A stretch of DNA of 56,458 bases from Planctomycetota bacterium (GTDB taxonomy: Bacteria > Planctomycetota > GCA-002687715). This document shows, one piece after another, positions 34,323 through 43,739 of this stretch (its first letter is position 1; each line of letters begins with the position of its first letter). The position numbers and the translations under genes were made by a program. Below the pieces are notes generated by a model. That model was not told where the DNA came from. It searched no databases and saw nothing but the letters and a program-made list of their open reading frames with translations. The DNA lies in assembly GCA_002683135.1 (NCBI GenBank), contig NYSS01000009.1, positions 16,419 to 72,876 of the forward strand, given 5' to 3'.

Positions 34323-35285
34323 TTATTTCTTTCCAGGCTTACCGGAGGACGCCCCCCAGGCTTGATGTCGGGCGCCGATCTTCGCGGACTCGGCGTCACC
34401 ACGATGCATGACGAGGCGCCACCGGAACGTGACGCTGCCATTGTCCGCGACCACAAAGTCCCCCTTCGGTTGCTTCTTGCCTTCGAAGGCGCGGGTGCCA
34501 AACGGATTCGCAGCGCACAGCCCGTATGCGCGTGCATGCCACCAGGTCGGGTAGCGGGGGTTGGCGGGGTGATCCATGATGGCGATCCCGACGGTCTCGC
34601 CGTCGACCTCGCCGTAGTAGTCGATCCATGCGGCGCGCTTGCCCCAGACCCCCTTGCCGGTCTTGCCGGTGGCGGAGAGGACCTCCCCCTTGGCGACGCT
34701 GCCTTCCAGGCGCAGGGCCGGGTGCATGCGAACGCCCAAGGTGCCTTCCTTGGTGTCTCCGAAACGCAGGGGGCCGTTCGAGGCGATCACGCGCACGGTC
34801 CAGTCGATCCACCGTGTGTCCTTGTCGGCGCCGAACGCGAGCGTCGTCTCGTCCCGGGCCATCTGCTTGCCGTCAGGGCCCAGCCAGCGCTGATGCACCC
34901 TGATCTGTCCGGTCGTCTTGGGGTCCCCGATCCAATGGGTGATCTCGATGCGTCCCCCGTGGGTCTTGCTTTGGGGATGCCAGAAGTCGACCCCGTTGAC
35001 GTCGCCGTGCCCGAACCAGATCCCGGTGTGATGGGGGTGGTCCTTCTTCTCGCCGCCGGTGGCTTCGCCGAGGGGCCAGCTGCGCGTCACGGTCCTGTTG
35101 CCCGGCGCGACGACGGGCCACAGGCACGGGCGCTTGATGTCACCGAAGACGTAAGCGGTGAACGGTTCGCCATCGACGGTGACGCGGACGCGTCCGTCCT
35201 CTCGCGTGCACTTGACGGACGCCGCCTGACTGGCGCAGGGGCTCGCCATGGCGAAGAGGAGGAAGACGATTTGGAACCGGTACAT
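34323..35285 (-). CDS. Exported DUF6807 (PmoA-like) protein
   Basis: A 320-residue protein with a signal peptide ('IVFLLFAMASPCASQ'). The family is recognised by 'PFTAYVFGDIKRPCLWPVV', 'DHPHHTGIWFGHGDVNGVDF' and 'MDHPANPRYPTWWHARAYG'. It is common in planctomycetes and often sits near carbohydrate-handling genes. The clustered His residues (HPHH, GHGD) suggest a metal or sugar site, but no activity is proven. It is first in the series running to 28741. A 7+2+7 inverted repeat lies immediately before its ATG and no clear Shine-Dalgarno is visible. Confidence 0.9.
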   Translation of the reverse strand: MYRFQIVFLLFAMASPCASQAASVKCTREDGRVRVTVDGEPFTAYVFGDIKRPCLWPVVAPGNRTVTRSWPLGEATGGEKKDHPHHTGIWFGHGDVNGVDFWHPQSKTHGGRIEITHWIGDPKTTGQIRVHQRWLGPDGKQMARDETTLAFGADKDTRWIDWTVRVIASNGPLRFGDTKEGTLGVRMHPALRLEGSVAKGEVLSATGKTGKGVWGKRAAWIDYYGEVDGETVGIAIMDHPANPRYPTWWHARAYGLCAANPFGTRAFEGKKQPKGDFVVADNGSVTFRWRLVMHRGDAESAKIGARHQAWGASSGKPGKK

Positions 35286-35292
35286 GGACGCT

Positions 35293-35308
35293 GGCCGATG
35301 GATCGGCC
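35293..35308 (-). promoter_or_regulatory. Inverted repeat in the leader of the DUF6807 operon
   Basis: GGCCGAT (35293-35299) and ATCGGCC (35302-35308) are perfect inverted arms with a two-base centre. They end seven bases upstream of the DUF6807 start codon, where the ribosome site should be. It could be an operator or, after slight opening of the loop, an RNA hairpin limiting translation. Confidence 0.35.
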
Positions 35309-35534
35309 GGAGGTCAGCAGGGCGCGCGTGAGCGAAGCCATGATACCCAATCCAGGGGAATAGAAGAAATGCCTGCTCAGGGCATGCGCTGGGGGCACCC
35401 GAGCCTCACCTGAGCGATGAGACGGGGCGACCACCGCGTGGAGTTGGACGAGCCCGGGCTATGATGCTCGTCCCGGTGCGGGGGCGCGCCGGCGCGAAGC
35501 GCGGCGCTGACCGCTCACGGCTCGAGGAGGATGG

Positions 35535-37106
35535 ATGGCGCAGCGTTGGATATGCGTTTTGGTGTTCGTGGTCTCAGCGCTCGGGGCGCAGTCACGGACG
35601 CTTCGCCAGGCCACCGAGCACCTCGAGGTCGGTCGCTACCGGGCCGCCCTGGATGCGTTCGACAAGCTGCGTGGCAGGGAGCGGGCGAATCCAGATGTCG
35701 CGCGCCTGCGCTTGCGTGCGTGGCGCGGCCTGGGTGCGTTCGACGAGGTGGTTGACGTGGGACAACGGTGGCTGCGTGACCATCCGGAGGATGGGGAGGT
35801 CATGGTGTGGGTCGCCGGGGCGATGCTCGAAGCCGCCACCGAAGAGCATCGTCGGCCGCTCAGGGCCATGGGGCTTCGCGAGGCGGCCATGGCCCAGGTG
35901 GATTTGGCATTGCGGCGCAACCCGGGGGACGCGGCCGCCTTTGAGCTGAAGTGCGTCGCGCTCGCGAATCTCGGCAAGACCGACGACGCGCTCGCCCTGG
36001 CCGTGGGGCAGGTCAAGAAGCGTCCCTCAGATGTTGCGTTTCGGCTTATTCATGCGCGGGTGCTGACCTGGCTGGGCAAGACCGGAGACGCCGTCGGTGT
36101 CCTGAACGAGGCGGCGGTGGCCTTCCCCGACGCCGCGTCCGTGCGGATCGAGCGGTGCGCCGTTCACGTCGGTGGGAACCAGAGAAACGAGGCGGTCCGC
36201 GCGCTTCGCGAGGCGGTGACTCGCGAGGATTGCACCGAGGACGACCGCCGGAATGCCGGGGAATACGTGTGGCTGGTCGCCGGGCGCCATCACTTGTGGG
36301 ATGAAGGACTCTCGCTCTGTGATGCCTGGGTCAAGGCGCACCCGGATCATGGACGCGCGCACTGGTGGAAGGGCTACATGCTGGAGCGTGCTGGCAGGAG
36401 CGACGAAGCGATCGCTGCGTACCGCGCGGCGCGGAAGGTGGGCGGCGAGAAGCTCCCGGAGGCCGCGTACCATCTCGGGATCCTGGTCGGCTTCCGGGGG
36501 GAGTTCGACGAGTGTCTGAAGCTCTTGGGGGAGGCCATCCGTCTCAACGTCTCGGTTCGCGAAGGCACCCGCGCCCCGGAGGACGCCTTGGTCACCCTCG
36601 GCGGTGTCTACGTCAACGCCCGCAACTTCGAACAGGCCGCGAAGGTGCTCGCTGTCGGCGGCCCCTTTCTTCAGCATGCGTTCGAGCTCCATCAAAACCT
36701 CGGGTTTTGCCTTCGGGAGCTCGGTGGTCAGCAGTCCGCCAAGAAGAAGAACGCGCTCGCTCGAAAGTCGTGGAAGCGATCCGTTGAGGCCTATGAGCGC
36801 GCGTGTGCAGCTGTGCGTGACGCCGACGCCCCATCCACCAAGAAGGCCCAGATCCTGAACGACACGGGCCTGATGTACCACTACCACCTGAACCAGGTCG
36901 CGAAGGGCATCACGTACTACACAGAGGCCCTTTCTCTGGACCCTGATTACATCGACGCCATCGAGAACATGGGCGTCGCCAGGTTCAAGCAGAGGAAGTG
37001 GAAGGAGGCGGTGACCTGGTTCGACAAGGTGCTCGTTCGCTCTCCGGGCCGGGCGACGTCGCTCAAGCTCAAGGGGCTGGCGCAGGCTGCGCTGAACAGG
37101 CGTTAG
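35535..37106 (+). CDS. Secreted TPR protein
   Basis: A 523-residue protein. ATG 35535 follows a strong GAGGAGG site and opens a signal peptide ('ICVLVFVVSALGAQ'). At least eight TPR units are visible, such as 'ATEHLEVGRYRAALDAFDKL', 'DEAIAAYRAARKVGGEKLPE', 'KGITYYTEALSLDPDYIDA' and 'KEAVTWFDKVLVRSPGRA'. There is no enzyme motif. It is divergent from the DUF6807 operon, with 249 bases between, and convergent with the PhoD-like gene. The function is unknown beyond protein binding. Confidence 0.88.
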   Translation: MAQRWICVLVFVVSALGAQSRTLRQATEHLEVGRYRAALDAFDKLRGRERANPDVARLRLRAWRGLGAFDEVVDVGQRWLRDHPEDGEVMVWVAGAMLEAATEEHRRPLRAMGLREAAMAQVDLALRRNPGDAAAFELKCVALANLGKTDDALALAVGQVKKRPSDVAFRLIHARVLTWLGKTGDAVGVLNEAAVAFPDAASVRIERCAVHVGGNQRNEAVRALREAVTREDCTEDDRRNAGEYVWLVAGRHHLWDEGLSLCDAWVKAHPDHGRAHWWKGYMLERAGRSDEAIAAYRAARKVGGEKLPEAAYHLGILVGFRGEFDECLKLLGEAIRLNVSVREGTRAPEDALVTLGGVYVNARNFEQAAKVLAVGGPFLQHAFELHQNLGFCLRELGGQQSAKKKNALARKSWKRSVEAYERACAAVRDADAPSTKKAQILNDTGLMYHYHLNQVAKGITYYTEALSLDPDYIDAIENMGVARFKQRKWKEAVTWFDKVLVRSPGRATSLKLKGLAQAALNRR

Positions 37107-37174
37107 GCGAGGATCACCAACGGGTCGGGCCGTTCGTTCGTCCTTGTCTCATCCGACGGTAGGCCCCGACGCCT

Positions 37175-38446
37175 CTAACGTGTTCGTAACTCGGAGGCCT
37201 TCAGCGGAACGGCGAACAGCACCTTGTCCTCGTGGTTCCTCACTTCAGCGAGCAACGTCGGATCGTCTCGGGTGCCATCGATCGTGACGAGCAAGAAGGT
37301 GTGCTGCTCGGCGGCGTCGTGTAGCAGCCCCGGATGCGGCACCTTGGCCGTTACGATGATGGTGTTCGCGAGAGGGGAGCTGATGAGCTCGGTGAGGGGG
37401 TAGCCCTTCGGCGAGATGGGTGGGTGTCGTAGGGCCCGGGAGCGGTGGATATCGCCGCCCACGAGGACCACCCCGGGGATGTGGTTGTCGCCGATGAAGC
37501 GCCACAACGCGTCCCGCTCTGATTTCCAGTTGGCCCAGTGGTCGCGCTTGAGAGGGCGCACCGACCCATTCCAGATCATCCCCGATGCGAGCACCTTGAA
37601 CGTCGCATCGGAGCGCTTGAGGCCCTCGGTGACCCAGCGCCACTGGGCGGCGCCGAGAAGGCTCTTCTTCGACGGGTCAGCGGGCGACGGTTCGGTGTTC
37701 GCCCACCAGCGGGTGTCGAGGACCCACACCTCGGCCGGTCCCCAGCGGAATGACGTGTAAATCCCCGACTCGCCATCGCCGAACGAGGCGTGAGCGTGGT
37801 GTTCGACGAACGCCTGTCGCGAGCGCTCCTTGCCAGGGACCCGCCCGTCCGTGTCGTTCTTGCCGAAGTCATGGTCGTCCCAGGTCGCCCAGGTCGGGGT
37901 GTCACTGAAGACGGAGCGGGTATCTGGGACCGAGAAGAACTCGCGATACCGCGTCCGCTGCACGGCCAGGTCGGTGGTGTCGATGTATGGGGTGTCGCCG
38001 AGGATGACCATGGTGTCGGGGGAGTGGGAATCGATGGTCTTCCAGATGGGTTGGTCTTTGAAACGCTTGTGATTCGCGCACGAGCCGAACGCGAGTCGGA
38101 CACGGTGCTTCAATCCGGAGGGAGCCGTCTGGAACGCGCGCTCCGTGGTCCCCGCCTCGCCGCAATCGAGGCGATACCGGTATGTGGAGTTCGGGGTGAG
38201 CCCGACCGCGTGGAAGATGTACGAGCCGTCTGCCTCACTCCGGGTGACCGTGCACGCTTCGCCATTCGACTTGGTGACGGAGAACGTGAACGTCGTCGAC
38301 GGAGGGCGTGCCCAGATCCGCGCTGACGTGGTGTCGACGTGTCCGATGACCGGTCCGCTCACGGGTTGAGCCGTCTGGCCTCGAATGGCGCCGGAGTATC
38401 CGCAGCCGAACAGGAGGGTGGCGGCGAGTAGGAGTGGGGCTTTCAC
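37175..38446 (-). CDS. PhoD-like alkaline phosphatase/phosphodiesterase, probable lipoprotein
   Basis: A 423-residue protein. The signal sequence ends in the lipobox LFGC (Cys15). A fibronectin-like N-terminal domain (about 30-115, 'TTSARIWARPP', 'TPNSTYRYRLDCG') precedes a PhoD-type metallophosphatase domain. That domain has 'LAFGSCANH', 'MVILGDTPYIDTTD', 'WATWDDHDFGKND' and 'VVLVGGDIHRSRA', which together give the metal ligands. PhoD enzymes hydrolyse phosphate mono- and diesters outside the membrane with Ca2+/Fe3+. It would help scavenge phosphate, though no Pho-box could be picked out by eye. It converges with the TPR gene at 37106. Confidence 0.9.
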   Translation of the reverse strand: MKAPLLLAATLLFGCGYSGAIRGQTAQPVSGPVIGHVDTTSARIWARPPSTTFTFSVTKSNGEACTVTRSEADGSYIFHAVGLTPNSTYRYRLDCGEAGTTERAFQTAPSGLKHRVRLAFGSCANHKRFKDQPIWKTIDSHSPDTMVILGDTPYIDTTDLAVQRTRYREFFSVPDTRSVFSDTPTWATWDDHDFGKNDTDGRVPGKERSRQAFVEHHAHASFGDGESGIYTSFRWGPAEVWVLDTRWWANTEPSPADPSKKSLLGAAQWRWVTEGLKRSDATFKVLASGMIWNGSVRPLKRDHWANWKSERDALWRFIGDNHIPGVVLVGGDIHRSRALRHPPISPKGYPLTELISSPLANTIIVTAKVPHPGLLHDAAEQHTFLLVTIDGTRDDPTLLAEVRNHEDKVLFAVPLKASELRTR

Positions 38447-38510
38447 GTGAGCACGGTAATAGAAACGGCCCGAAAGCCGAAGCCGGGCGTCATGGGGGTG
38501 TGAGAAACGC

Positions 38511-38548
38511 AGCGAGGGGGAGCGCGTAGTTCGCCGCTCCCCCTCGCT
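38511..38548 (-). terminator. Long GC stem after the small gene at 38574
   Basis: AGCGAGGGGGAGCG (38511-38524) and CGCTCCCCCTCGCT (38535-38548) form a perfect 14-base stem with a 10-base loop. It starts 26 bases downstream of the minus-strand stop at 38574. GCGTTTCTC follows on that strand, a weak T tract. It fits a terminator separating the small gene from the PhoD-like gene, and supports the small gene being expressed. Confidence 0.6.
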
Positions 38549-38573
38549 TTCGAGGCGTGAATCAGGGCAAGGT

Positions 38574-38798
38574 TCAGCTGCCCTTCGTGCCCTTCTTGGT
38601 TTGCCCTGCGGTGAACCCGGTCACCTTGTAACGGGTGTTCTTGAGGGCCTTCGTGACCGCGGCTTTGGTGATGGTGTCGGCTGCGGTTGCGAGGATCTTC
38701 ACCTGCTTGGTGTCCCCGAAGGGCATCACCGCCTGGACGTCGGCGACCCCAATCCTAATGTGCCGACTCGCGCCGAATATTGCTGCGGCGCCGTACAT
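38574..38798 (-). CDS. Small basic protein, possibly a ferredoxin-like (HMA-type) fold
   Basis: A 74-residue ORF from ATG 38798. The order strand ('QVKILAT'), helix ('TKAAVTKALKNT'), strand ('YKVTGF') resembles the second half of heavy-metal-associated domains. The metal-binding CxxC is absent, and the N-terminus shows no signal peptide. The C-terminus is Lys/Gly/Thr-rich. A strong hairpin just downstream argues for a real transcript. In-frame sequence continues upstream to a stop at 38871-38873 without a good start, so the N-terminus could be degraded. It may be a remnant. No function is assigned. Confidence 0.45.
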   Translation of the reverse strand: MYGAAAIFGASRHIRIGVADVQAVMPFGDTKQVKILATAADTITKAAVTKALKNTRYKVTGFTAGQTKKGTKGS

Positions 38799-38929
38799 AT
38801 TCCGGGGGAAAGGCAGGGAACCGGAGCGAAACGTCGGACAGGGCTGAATGCGTCCCGCTCCGAAGCCCGATTAGAACAACGGGGCGCCTGACCGTCGAGC
38901 GCTCTGTCTCCAGAGGGGAGCCCGCTTTC

Positions 38930-40870
38930 TTGGCTAGGCGTAAGTCATCGCCCGACTTCGAGCGGCTCGTGCTGCGACTCGTACGCAACGAGCACGTCCA
39001 GGGCCTCGTCGACCTTATGCTCGACGAGGAGACCCCGGCGGCCTACCAAAAGTCCTCGCTCGAGGGGCTGATCGATATCGACTCCGTCGAGGCCTGGGAC
39101 GCGGTCTGCGAGCTCGTCGCCCACCACGAGGGCCACGTGGTTGAGTTGGTGATCGACGTGCTCGGGCACAAGCCCGCCGCGGGGGCTCTCCGCGCCCTCG
39201 GCGAGTGCCTGGGTAACCCCCATCCTTTCGTTCGGAGCGAGGCCGTTCGTGCGATCAGCCGACACGTGGACCCACAGAGCTTGGCGCTCCTGTTGCGCGG
39301 CTCGCGCGATCCCGAGCCGGCCATCGGTCGTATGGCTGGAAGGTCGCTCGTCAGCAAGCTCGAGCGGGCCCCCGCGTCCATCGCCGAGATCCGGACGAGC
39401 ACCGCCGAGGGCATCGTCGCGCTGCTCGACGTTCACGGGACGATGGAGTACCTCTCCGACGTCTACCCCGAACCTCTGCGGATCGTCGCCGCGAGACGCC
39501 TCGGGGAGATCGGCGGTGACGAGGCTACGGGTGCCCTGGTTAGCTTGGTGGAGGCGCTGCGTGGCCCCGTAAGCGACGCGTGTTGGGGTGCGCTCGAGGT
39601 CTGCCACGCGGTGTCCGATCAGGTCGTTGTCCCGCTGTTGGCGCATTCGGATGCGGAGGTGCGCGCGCGATCGATAGCCATTTACGGGAGATGTACCGAC
39701 GCCACCGCGGCGGAGCTGTTGTCGGGGCTCGCCGGTGATCCCGATTCGGATGTGCGCATCGCGTCACTGAACGCGCTCTTCCATGTCCTTGAGGCGGCTG
39801 CGCGTCCGCATCTCGACAGAGCCTTGGACGACGCGGAAGCAGAGGTCCGTCTGCGGGCGGTCGAGTTGCTGTGCGCGCTTCCGGACACCACGGGCGTGCT
39901 GCAGCGGGTAGTCAGCAGCGAGGACGGCTTGATCAAGCGGAAGGCGCTGACCGCGCTCGCGAACAGAGGAGTCGTGACGCGCGCCCTGGTCATGGACTAC
40001 ACGGAGTTCTTGCTGGAAGGCGCCAGCGTGACCGATCTGTCGGATCGGGAGTACCTGAACGGCCTCGGTGCGGCGGCGAAGGTCCTGGGGCAGGAGAGCG
40101 TACCGGAGGGCCTGGTCGCCCTCACCGCTCTGGTTCGTTCAGTCATCAAGCGACTCCGCCGCGGCGCTGTCGAAGGGATCATGGCCTACGCCCCTGCGGA
40201 TCGGGCGGACTCGCTGTTCTCTCTCGCTGACTCGTACGACATGGACGTCTTGAAGAGCGTCGCGTTCGGGCTTCATGAGGGCTCGGACCCACGCGCGATC
40301 GTTCCACTTATTCGCACCTCGTATGAATCCAAGGGGCGGTCTCAGCTCCGCGCGCACGCGCTCTTGAAGGACTACGAGCAGGTGTCGGAGCTTGACTTCC
40401 TCGTGGCGCTCTTGAAGAGCCGGTGGGCGTCGGTGCGCCGGTACGGAGCGGAGCGGCTGTCCGTCATCCACGACTCCCGCTCGATCCCTCCGCTGTTGGA
40501 AGCCAGTCGGGACGACGACGTCGAGGTTCAGCTCGCCGTTTTTGAGGCGCTCGCGTCCTTCGCGACCGAGAGCGAGGAGGTCGTGGAACGGATGCTCGAG
40601 GCGCTCTCCTATGGAGATATCAGCGTGCGCCAGAAGGCCTGCGAGGCGTTGGGGGAGGCGCGCTGCAAGGCGGCGATCCCCCACCTCATCAAGGCCCTCT
40701 ACAACTTCTTTTTGCGCCCGCGAGCGAGCGAGGCGCTGAAACGGATCGGTGATCGCAAGGGCTACCTGGCCCTGAAGCGCATCGAGCGGCGGGAGAGCCT
40801 GTTCCCCAAGAAGCCAAAGGACGCGCTCGAGGATGAGCGGCGGAGAAAGCGGGCGGCGCTGGACGCCTAG
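38930..40870 (+). CDS. HEAT-repeat protein
   Basis: About 646 residues from TTG 38930, which is preceded by GAGGGGAG at a nine-base distance. The frame stays open to 38780, but that part is Arg/Ser-rich and overlaps the small minus-strand gene. The protein is a nearly continuous array of HEAT/PBS-lyase-like repeats, for example 'LVSLVEALRGPVSDACWGAL', 'PLLAHSDAEVRARSIAIYGR' and 'LLKSRWASVRRYGAERL'. No signal peptide or membrane segment is visible, so it is probably cytoplasmic, unlike most repeat proteins in this window. It lies upstream of the PilB-like ATPase gene with 169 bases and a possible terminator between. A scaffold role is inferred. Confidence 0.8.
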   Translation: MARRKSSPDFERLVLRLVRNEHVQGLVDLMLDEETPAAYQKSSLEGLIDIDSVEAWDAVCELVAHHEGHVVELVIDVLGHKPAAGALRALGECLGNPHPFVRSEAVRAISRHVDPQSLALLLRGSRDPEPAIGRMAGRSLVSKLERAPASIAEIRTSTAEGIVALLDVHGTMEYLSDVYPEPLRIVAARRLGEIGGDEATGALVSLVEALRGPVSDACWGALEVCHAVSDQVVVPLLAHSDAEVRARSIAIYGRCTDATAAELLSGLAGDPDSDVRIASLNALFHVLEAAARPHLDRALDDAEAEVRLRAVELLCALPDTTGVLQRVVSSEDGLIKRKALTALANRGVVTRALVMDYTEFLLEGASVTDLSDREYLNGLGAAAKVLGQESVPEGLVALTALVRSVIKRLRRGAVEGIMAYAPADRADSLFSLADSYDMDVLKSVAFGLHEGSDPRAIVPLIRTSYESKGRSQLRAHALLKDYEQVSELDFLVALLKSRWASVRRYGAERLSVIHDSRSIPPLLEASRDDDVEVQLAVFEALASFATESEEVVERMLEALSYGDISVRQKACEALGEARCKAAIPHLIKALYNFFLRPRASEALKRIGDRKGYLALKRIERRESLFPKKPKDALEDERRRKRAALDA

Positions 40871-40876
40871 GGGGGA

Positions 40877-40898
40877 CGGACGGCCCCGGTCCGGTTTT
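40877..40898 (+). terminator. Possible terminator of the HEAT-repeat gene
   Basis: CGGAC (40877-40881) pairs with GTCCG (40889-40893) across a seven-base GC loop and is followed by GTTTT. It lies six bases after the HEAT gene stop. The stem is short. Confidence 0.4.
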
Positions 40899-41039
40899 CA
40901 AACCCACCCGCGCGCGCGCCTTTCACGGGAGTGAGGATTCGTCGACGGGCTGCCGATAAATCCAGGGGAGTCCGAGATGGCTGCGCGGACCGTTCGCGCA
41001 TGGGTACAGCGTCCTCGAGAGGGGAATGGGAGAAGCTGG

Positions 41040-42788
41040 ATGTCTGACGTCGGTCAGGTCCTTATCGATGCCGACCTGGTCAGTGATGACCAGGTGAAGC
41101 AAGCCCGGAGCAAGGGCGGCGATCTCGCCGGTGCCCTGGTGAGCGACGGCGTCGTCGATGAGGCAGATCTCGTGCGTACTCTGGCGAGTCAGCACGGGTT
41201 GGATGTCGCCGATACGGCTTCCCTGCGGCCTGATCCCTCACTTGTCCCGCTGGTGCCCCGCAAGCTCTCGGAGGCCACGTCTTGTGTGCCGTTAGAGAAG
41301 GTCGGGCCGGCGCTTCATGTGGGCACCACCGATCCGGGTAATGCCCGCGCGGTGGATCGGATCAAGCGATCGTCCGGCCTGTCGGTCAAGCTGTTCGTGA
41401 TTGGTCCCGAGGAACTCGATCGTGTGCAGGCTGAACTCTACGGCGCGGGTGCCGGCGGGCGCGCTGCGCAGCATGCTCCGCGAAGGGAGAAGGACCCGCT
41501 CGCCTCTGCCCCCTCACCGAAGGAACTGGATCAGGTGCTCAAGCACGCCGTCCAGGAGGCGAGCCCGGATGACGTGGACGACGGTTCCCCTCGTCTCGAG
41601 AAGCTGGAGGTCCGGGATCTCGATCCGCCGGTCGTCCGGATCATCAACGGGCTGCTCCTCAGGGCCCTGCAGATGGGGGTCTCCGACCTGCATATCGAGC
41701 CGCTGGAGGATGGGCTTCGCGTCCGCTTTCGCGTCGACGGGTGCTTGCAGGAGATCATGACTCTCCCGAACGAAATGAAGAGCAGCGTCTCAAGCTGCTT
41801 GAAGATCATGTCCAACATGGACATCGCCGAGAAGCGGGTGCCTCAGGACGGGGGCATCAAGCTGGCCCTCGACGACGGTGAGTCAATCGACTTCCGCGTC
41901 TCGTCCCTGCCCAACCTCTACGGAGAGAAGATCGTGCTGCGCGTCCTCGGTACGAGTGATTTGCGCGCGAGCGTCGACGAATTGGGTTTCGAGGGGCGCA
42001 ACCTGGAGCAGGTGCGTGACGCTGTGGCGAACCCCTACGGGATGATCCTCGTCACCGGTCCCACAGGTTCGGGGAAGACGACCACGCTCTACACGATTCT
42101 GAATCAGATCAATGATCCGAACGTGAACATCGTCACGGCAGAGGACCCGGTCGAGTATCGGCTCAACGGCATCACCCAGGTGAACGTTCGCCCGACATCG
42201 GGGCTGACGTTCGACGCGGCGTTGCGCTCGTTCTTGCGCCAGGACCCGGATGTCATCCTGGTGGGAGAGATGCGCGATTACGAGACGGCGGCGATCGCAA
42301 CCAAGGCAGCCCTGACGGGGCACCTCGTGCTGTCGACGCTGCACACCAACGACGCGCCCAGCACGATCGTTCGTCTCGTGGACATGGGCATGGAGCCGTA
42401 TCTCGTGGCGTCGGCGGTCAAGCTGGTCATCGCGCAGCGGCTGCTGCGCCGTATCTGCACGGAGTGCAAGGTCGACGTGGACCTCTCGGAACTCGAGAAG
42501 TCGGACCTCGACCAGACCACGCTGGCGTCCGTTGAGTATCTGGCGCGCGGGGCGGGCTGCGAGGCCTGCGGCGGCGTTGGCTACAAGGGCCGCATCCCGG
42601 CGTTCGAGGTGTTGAGCGTGAAGTCTCCGGACATGAAACGGGCGATCACGGAGGGCGGCACCGAGGTCCAGGTCGGTCAGATCGCGCGTCGGGAGGGCAT
42701 GCTCAGCCTCGGCGATTGCGCTATCGAATTCGTCAACAAGGGCTTGACGACCCTCGAAGAGGCGGCGCGGATCATCATGGCAGACTGA
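41040..42788 (+). CDS. PilB/GspE-type secretion ATPase
   Basis: A 582-residue protein. ATG 41040 gives the usual 'MSDVGQVLIDADLVSDDQV' opening of the MshE-like N-terminal domain. ATG 40977, with its own GGGGAG site, is an alternative adding 21 residues. The hexameric ATPase core has Walker A GPTGSGKTT (340-348), the Asp box 'AEDPVEYRLNGI', Walker B 'GEMRDYETA' (near 409) and the His box 'TGHLVLSTLHTNDA'. Four Cys (473, 476, 507, 510) form the zinc site of this family. It powers pilus assembly or type II secretion at the inner membrane. The pilin, PilC/GspF and secretin genes are not nearby, so the complex it serves is unknown. Confidence 0.93.
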   Translation: MSDVGQVLIDADLVSDDQVKQARSKGGDLAGALVSDGVVDEADLVRTLASQHGLDVADTASLRPDPSLVPLVPRKLSEATSCVPLEKVGPALHVGTTDPGNARAVDRIKRSSGLSVKLFVIGPEELDRVQAELYGAGAGGRAAQHAPRREKDPLASAPSPKELDQVLKHAVQEASPDDVDDGSPRLEKLEVRDLDPPVVRIINGLLLRALQMGVSDLHIEPLEDGLRVRFRVDGCLQEIMTLPNEMKSSVSSCLKIMSNMDIAEKRVPQDGGIKLALDDGESIDFRVSSLPNLYGEKIVLRVLGTSDLRASVDELGFEGRNLEQVRDAVANPYGMILVTGPTGSGKTTTLYTILNQINDPNVNIVTAEDPVEYRLNGITQVNVRPTSGLTFDAALRSFLRQDPDVILVGEMRDYETAAIATKAALTGHLVLSTLHTNDAPSTIVRLVDMGMEPYLVASAVKLVIAQRLLRRICTECKVDVDLSELEKSDLDQTTLASVEYLARGAGCEACGGVGYKGRIPAFEVLSVKSPDMKRAITEGGTEVQVGQIARREGMLSLGDCAIEFVNKGLTTLEEAARIIMAD

Positions 42789-42808
42789 TCGGCGCGCGGC
42801 GTCAGCGT

Positions 42809-43729
42809 CTATTTCTTCGCTAACGCGCTCCGGGTCTTCTCGAGGAGGCTTTTCGTGAGCTTGATCCCTTCCTCCTCGGTCTTCTGGTCGCCCTCGTACT
42901 CGATGCCGATCCAGCCTTTGTAGCCGGCGCTCAGGACCAGCTTCACCATCTTCATGTAGTCGGTCCGGACCTCGTCACCGGAGGCGTTGAACTCGTGGGA
43001 CTTGGCGCTTACGGCCTTCGCGTATGGCATGAGCTCGGCGACGCCCTTGTAGCGGTCATACCACTTGCCTCCGCCGAGGTCGAAGTTGCCGAAGTCCGGG
43101 AGCGTGCCACAGCGCTCGTGCCCGACGGTCTTCATGACCTCCGCGAGCCACTTGCCGTTGGAAGACAGGCCGCCGTGATTCTCCACGATCACGTTGAGCT
43201 CTTGCTTGGCCCCCAGCTCCGTGAGCCGCCCGAGGCCGTCCGCGGCGCGCTCCCGCTGCTCCTCCCAAGACCCACTGGATTGGGCGTTCACTCGGATGGA
43301 GTGACAGCCCAGCGCGCTCGCTGCGTCAAGCCACTTGCGGTGGTTGTCGATGGCGGTCGCGCGCTTCTTCTCGTCCGGGTCGCCGAGGGCCCCTTCCCCA
43401 TCGCACATGATGAGCAGGCTCTTCACGCCCTGGTCCTTGGCGCGCCTCTTCATTTCCCCCAGGTACTTGGCGTTCTTGGCCTTGTCCTTGAAGAACGAAT
43501 TGACGTACTCGATGGCTTCGATCCCGAAGCCCTTCTTTGCGACCATGGCGAAGTCGAGGTTGTCGACCTTCCCCGCGCGCAGGGCCCGATGCAGGGACCA
43601 CTGGGCGAGTGATATCTCGAACAACGGTTCGTTGTCGGAGGGGAGGTCGAAGCGCGCCGCCGCGACTGCGGCGACGGGCACCGCGGCGGTGGCCGCGAGG
43701 AAGTGGCGCCGATCGAGTTGGGTGGTCAT
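42809..43729 (-). CDS. Tat-exported sugar phosphate isomerase/epimerase-like TIM barrel
   Basis: A 306-residue protein. ATG 43729 (AGGA site upstream) opens a twin-arginine signal, '[19 protein letters not shown]'. The rest is an AP-endonuclease-2-type TIM barrel ('[12 protein letters not shown]', '[14 protein letters not shown]', '[19 protein letters not shown]', '[10 protein letters not shown]'). Glu and His residues at strand ends are suitable for a divalent metal. The family isomerises sugars or hydroxypyruvate-like compounds; many planctomycete members are exported and lack a known substrate. It ends 20 bases from the convergent PilB-like gene. The upstream gene on the same strand stops at 43740, ten bases before this start codon, so the two are probably co-transcribed. 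Confidence 0.9.
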   Translation of the reverse strand: MTTQLDRRHFLAATAAVPVAAVAAARFDLPSDNEPLFEISLAQWSLHRALRAGKVDNLDFAMVAKKGFGIEAIEYVNSFFKDKAKNAKYLGEMKRRAKDQGVKSLLIMCDGEGALGDPDEKKRATAIDNHRKWLDAASALGCHSIRVNAQSSGSWEEQRERAADGLGRLTELGAKQELNVIVENHGGLSSNGKWLAEVMKTVGHERCGTLPDFGNFDLGGGKWYDRYKGVAELMPYAKAVSAKSHEFNASGDEVRTDYMKMVKLVLSAGYKGWIGIEYEGDQKTEEEGIKLTKSLLEKTRSALAKK

Positions 43730-43739
43730 GGAGCGAATC

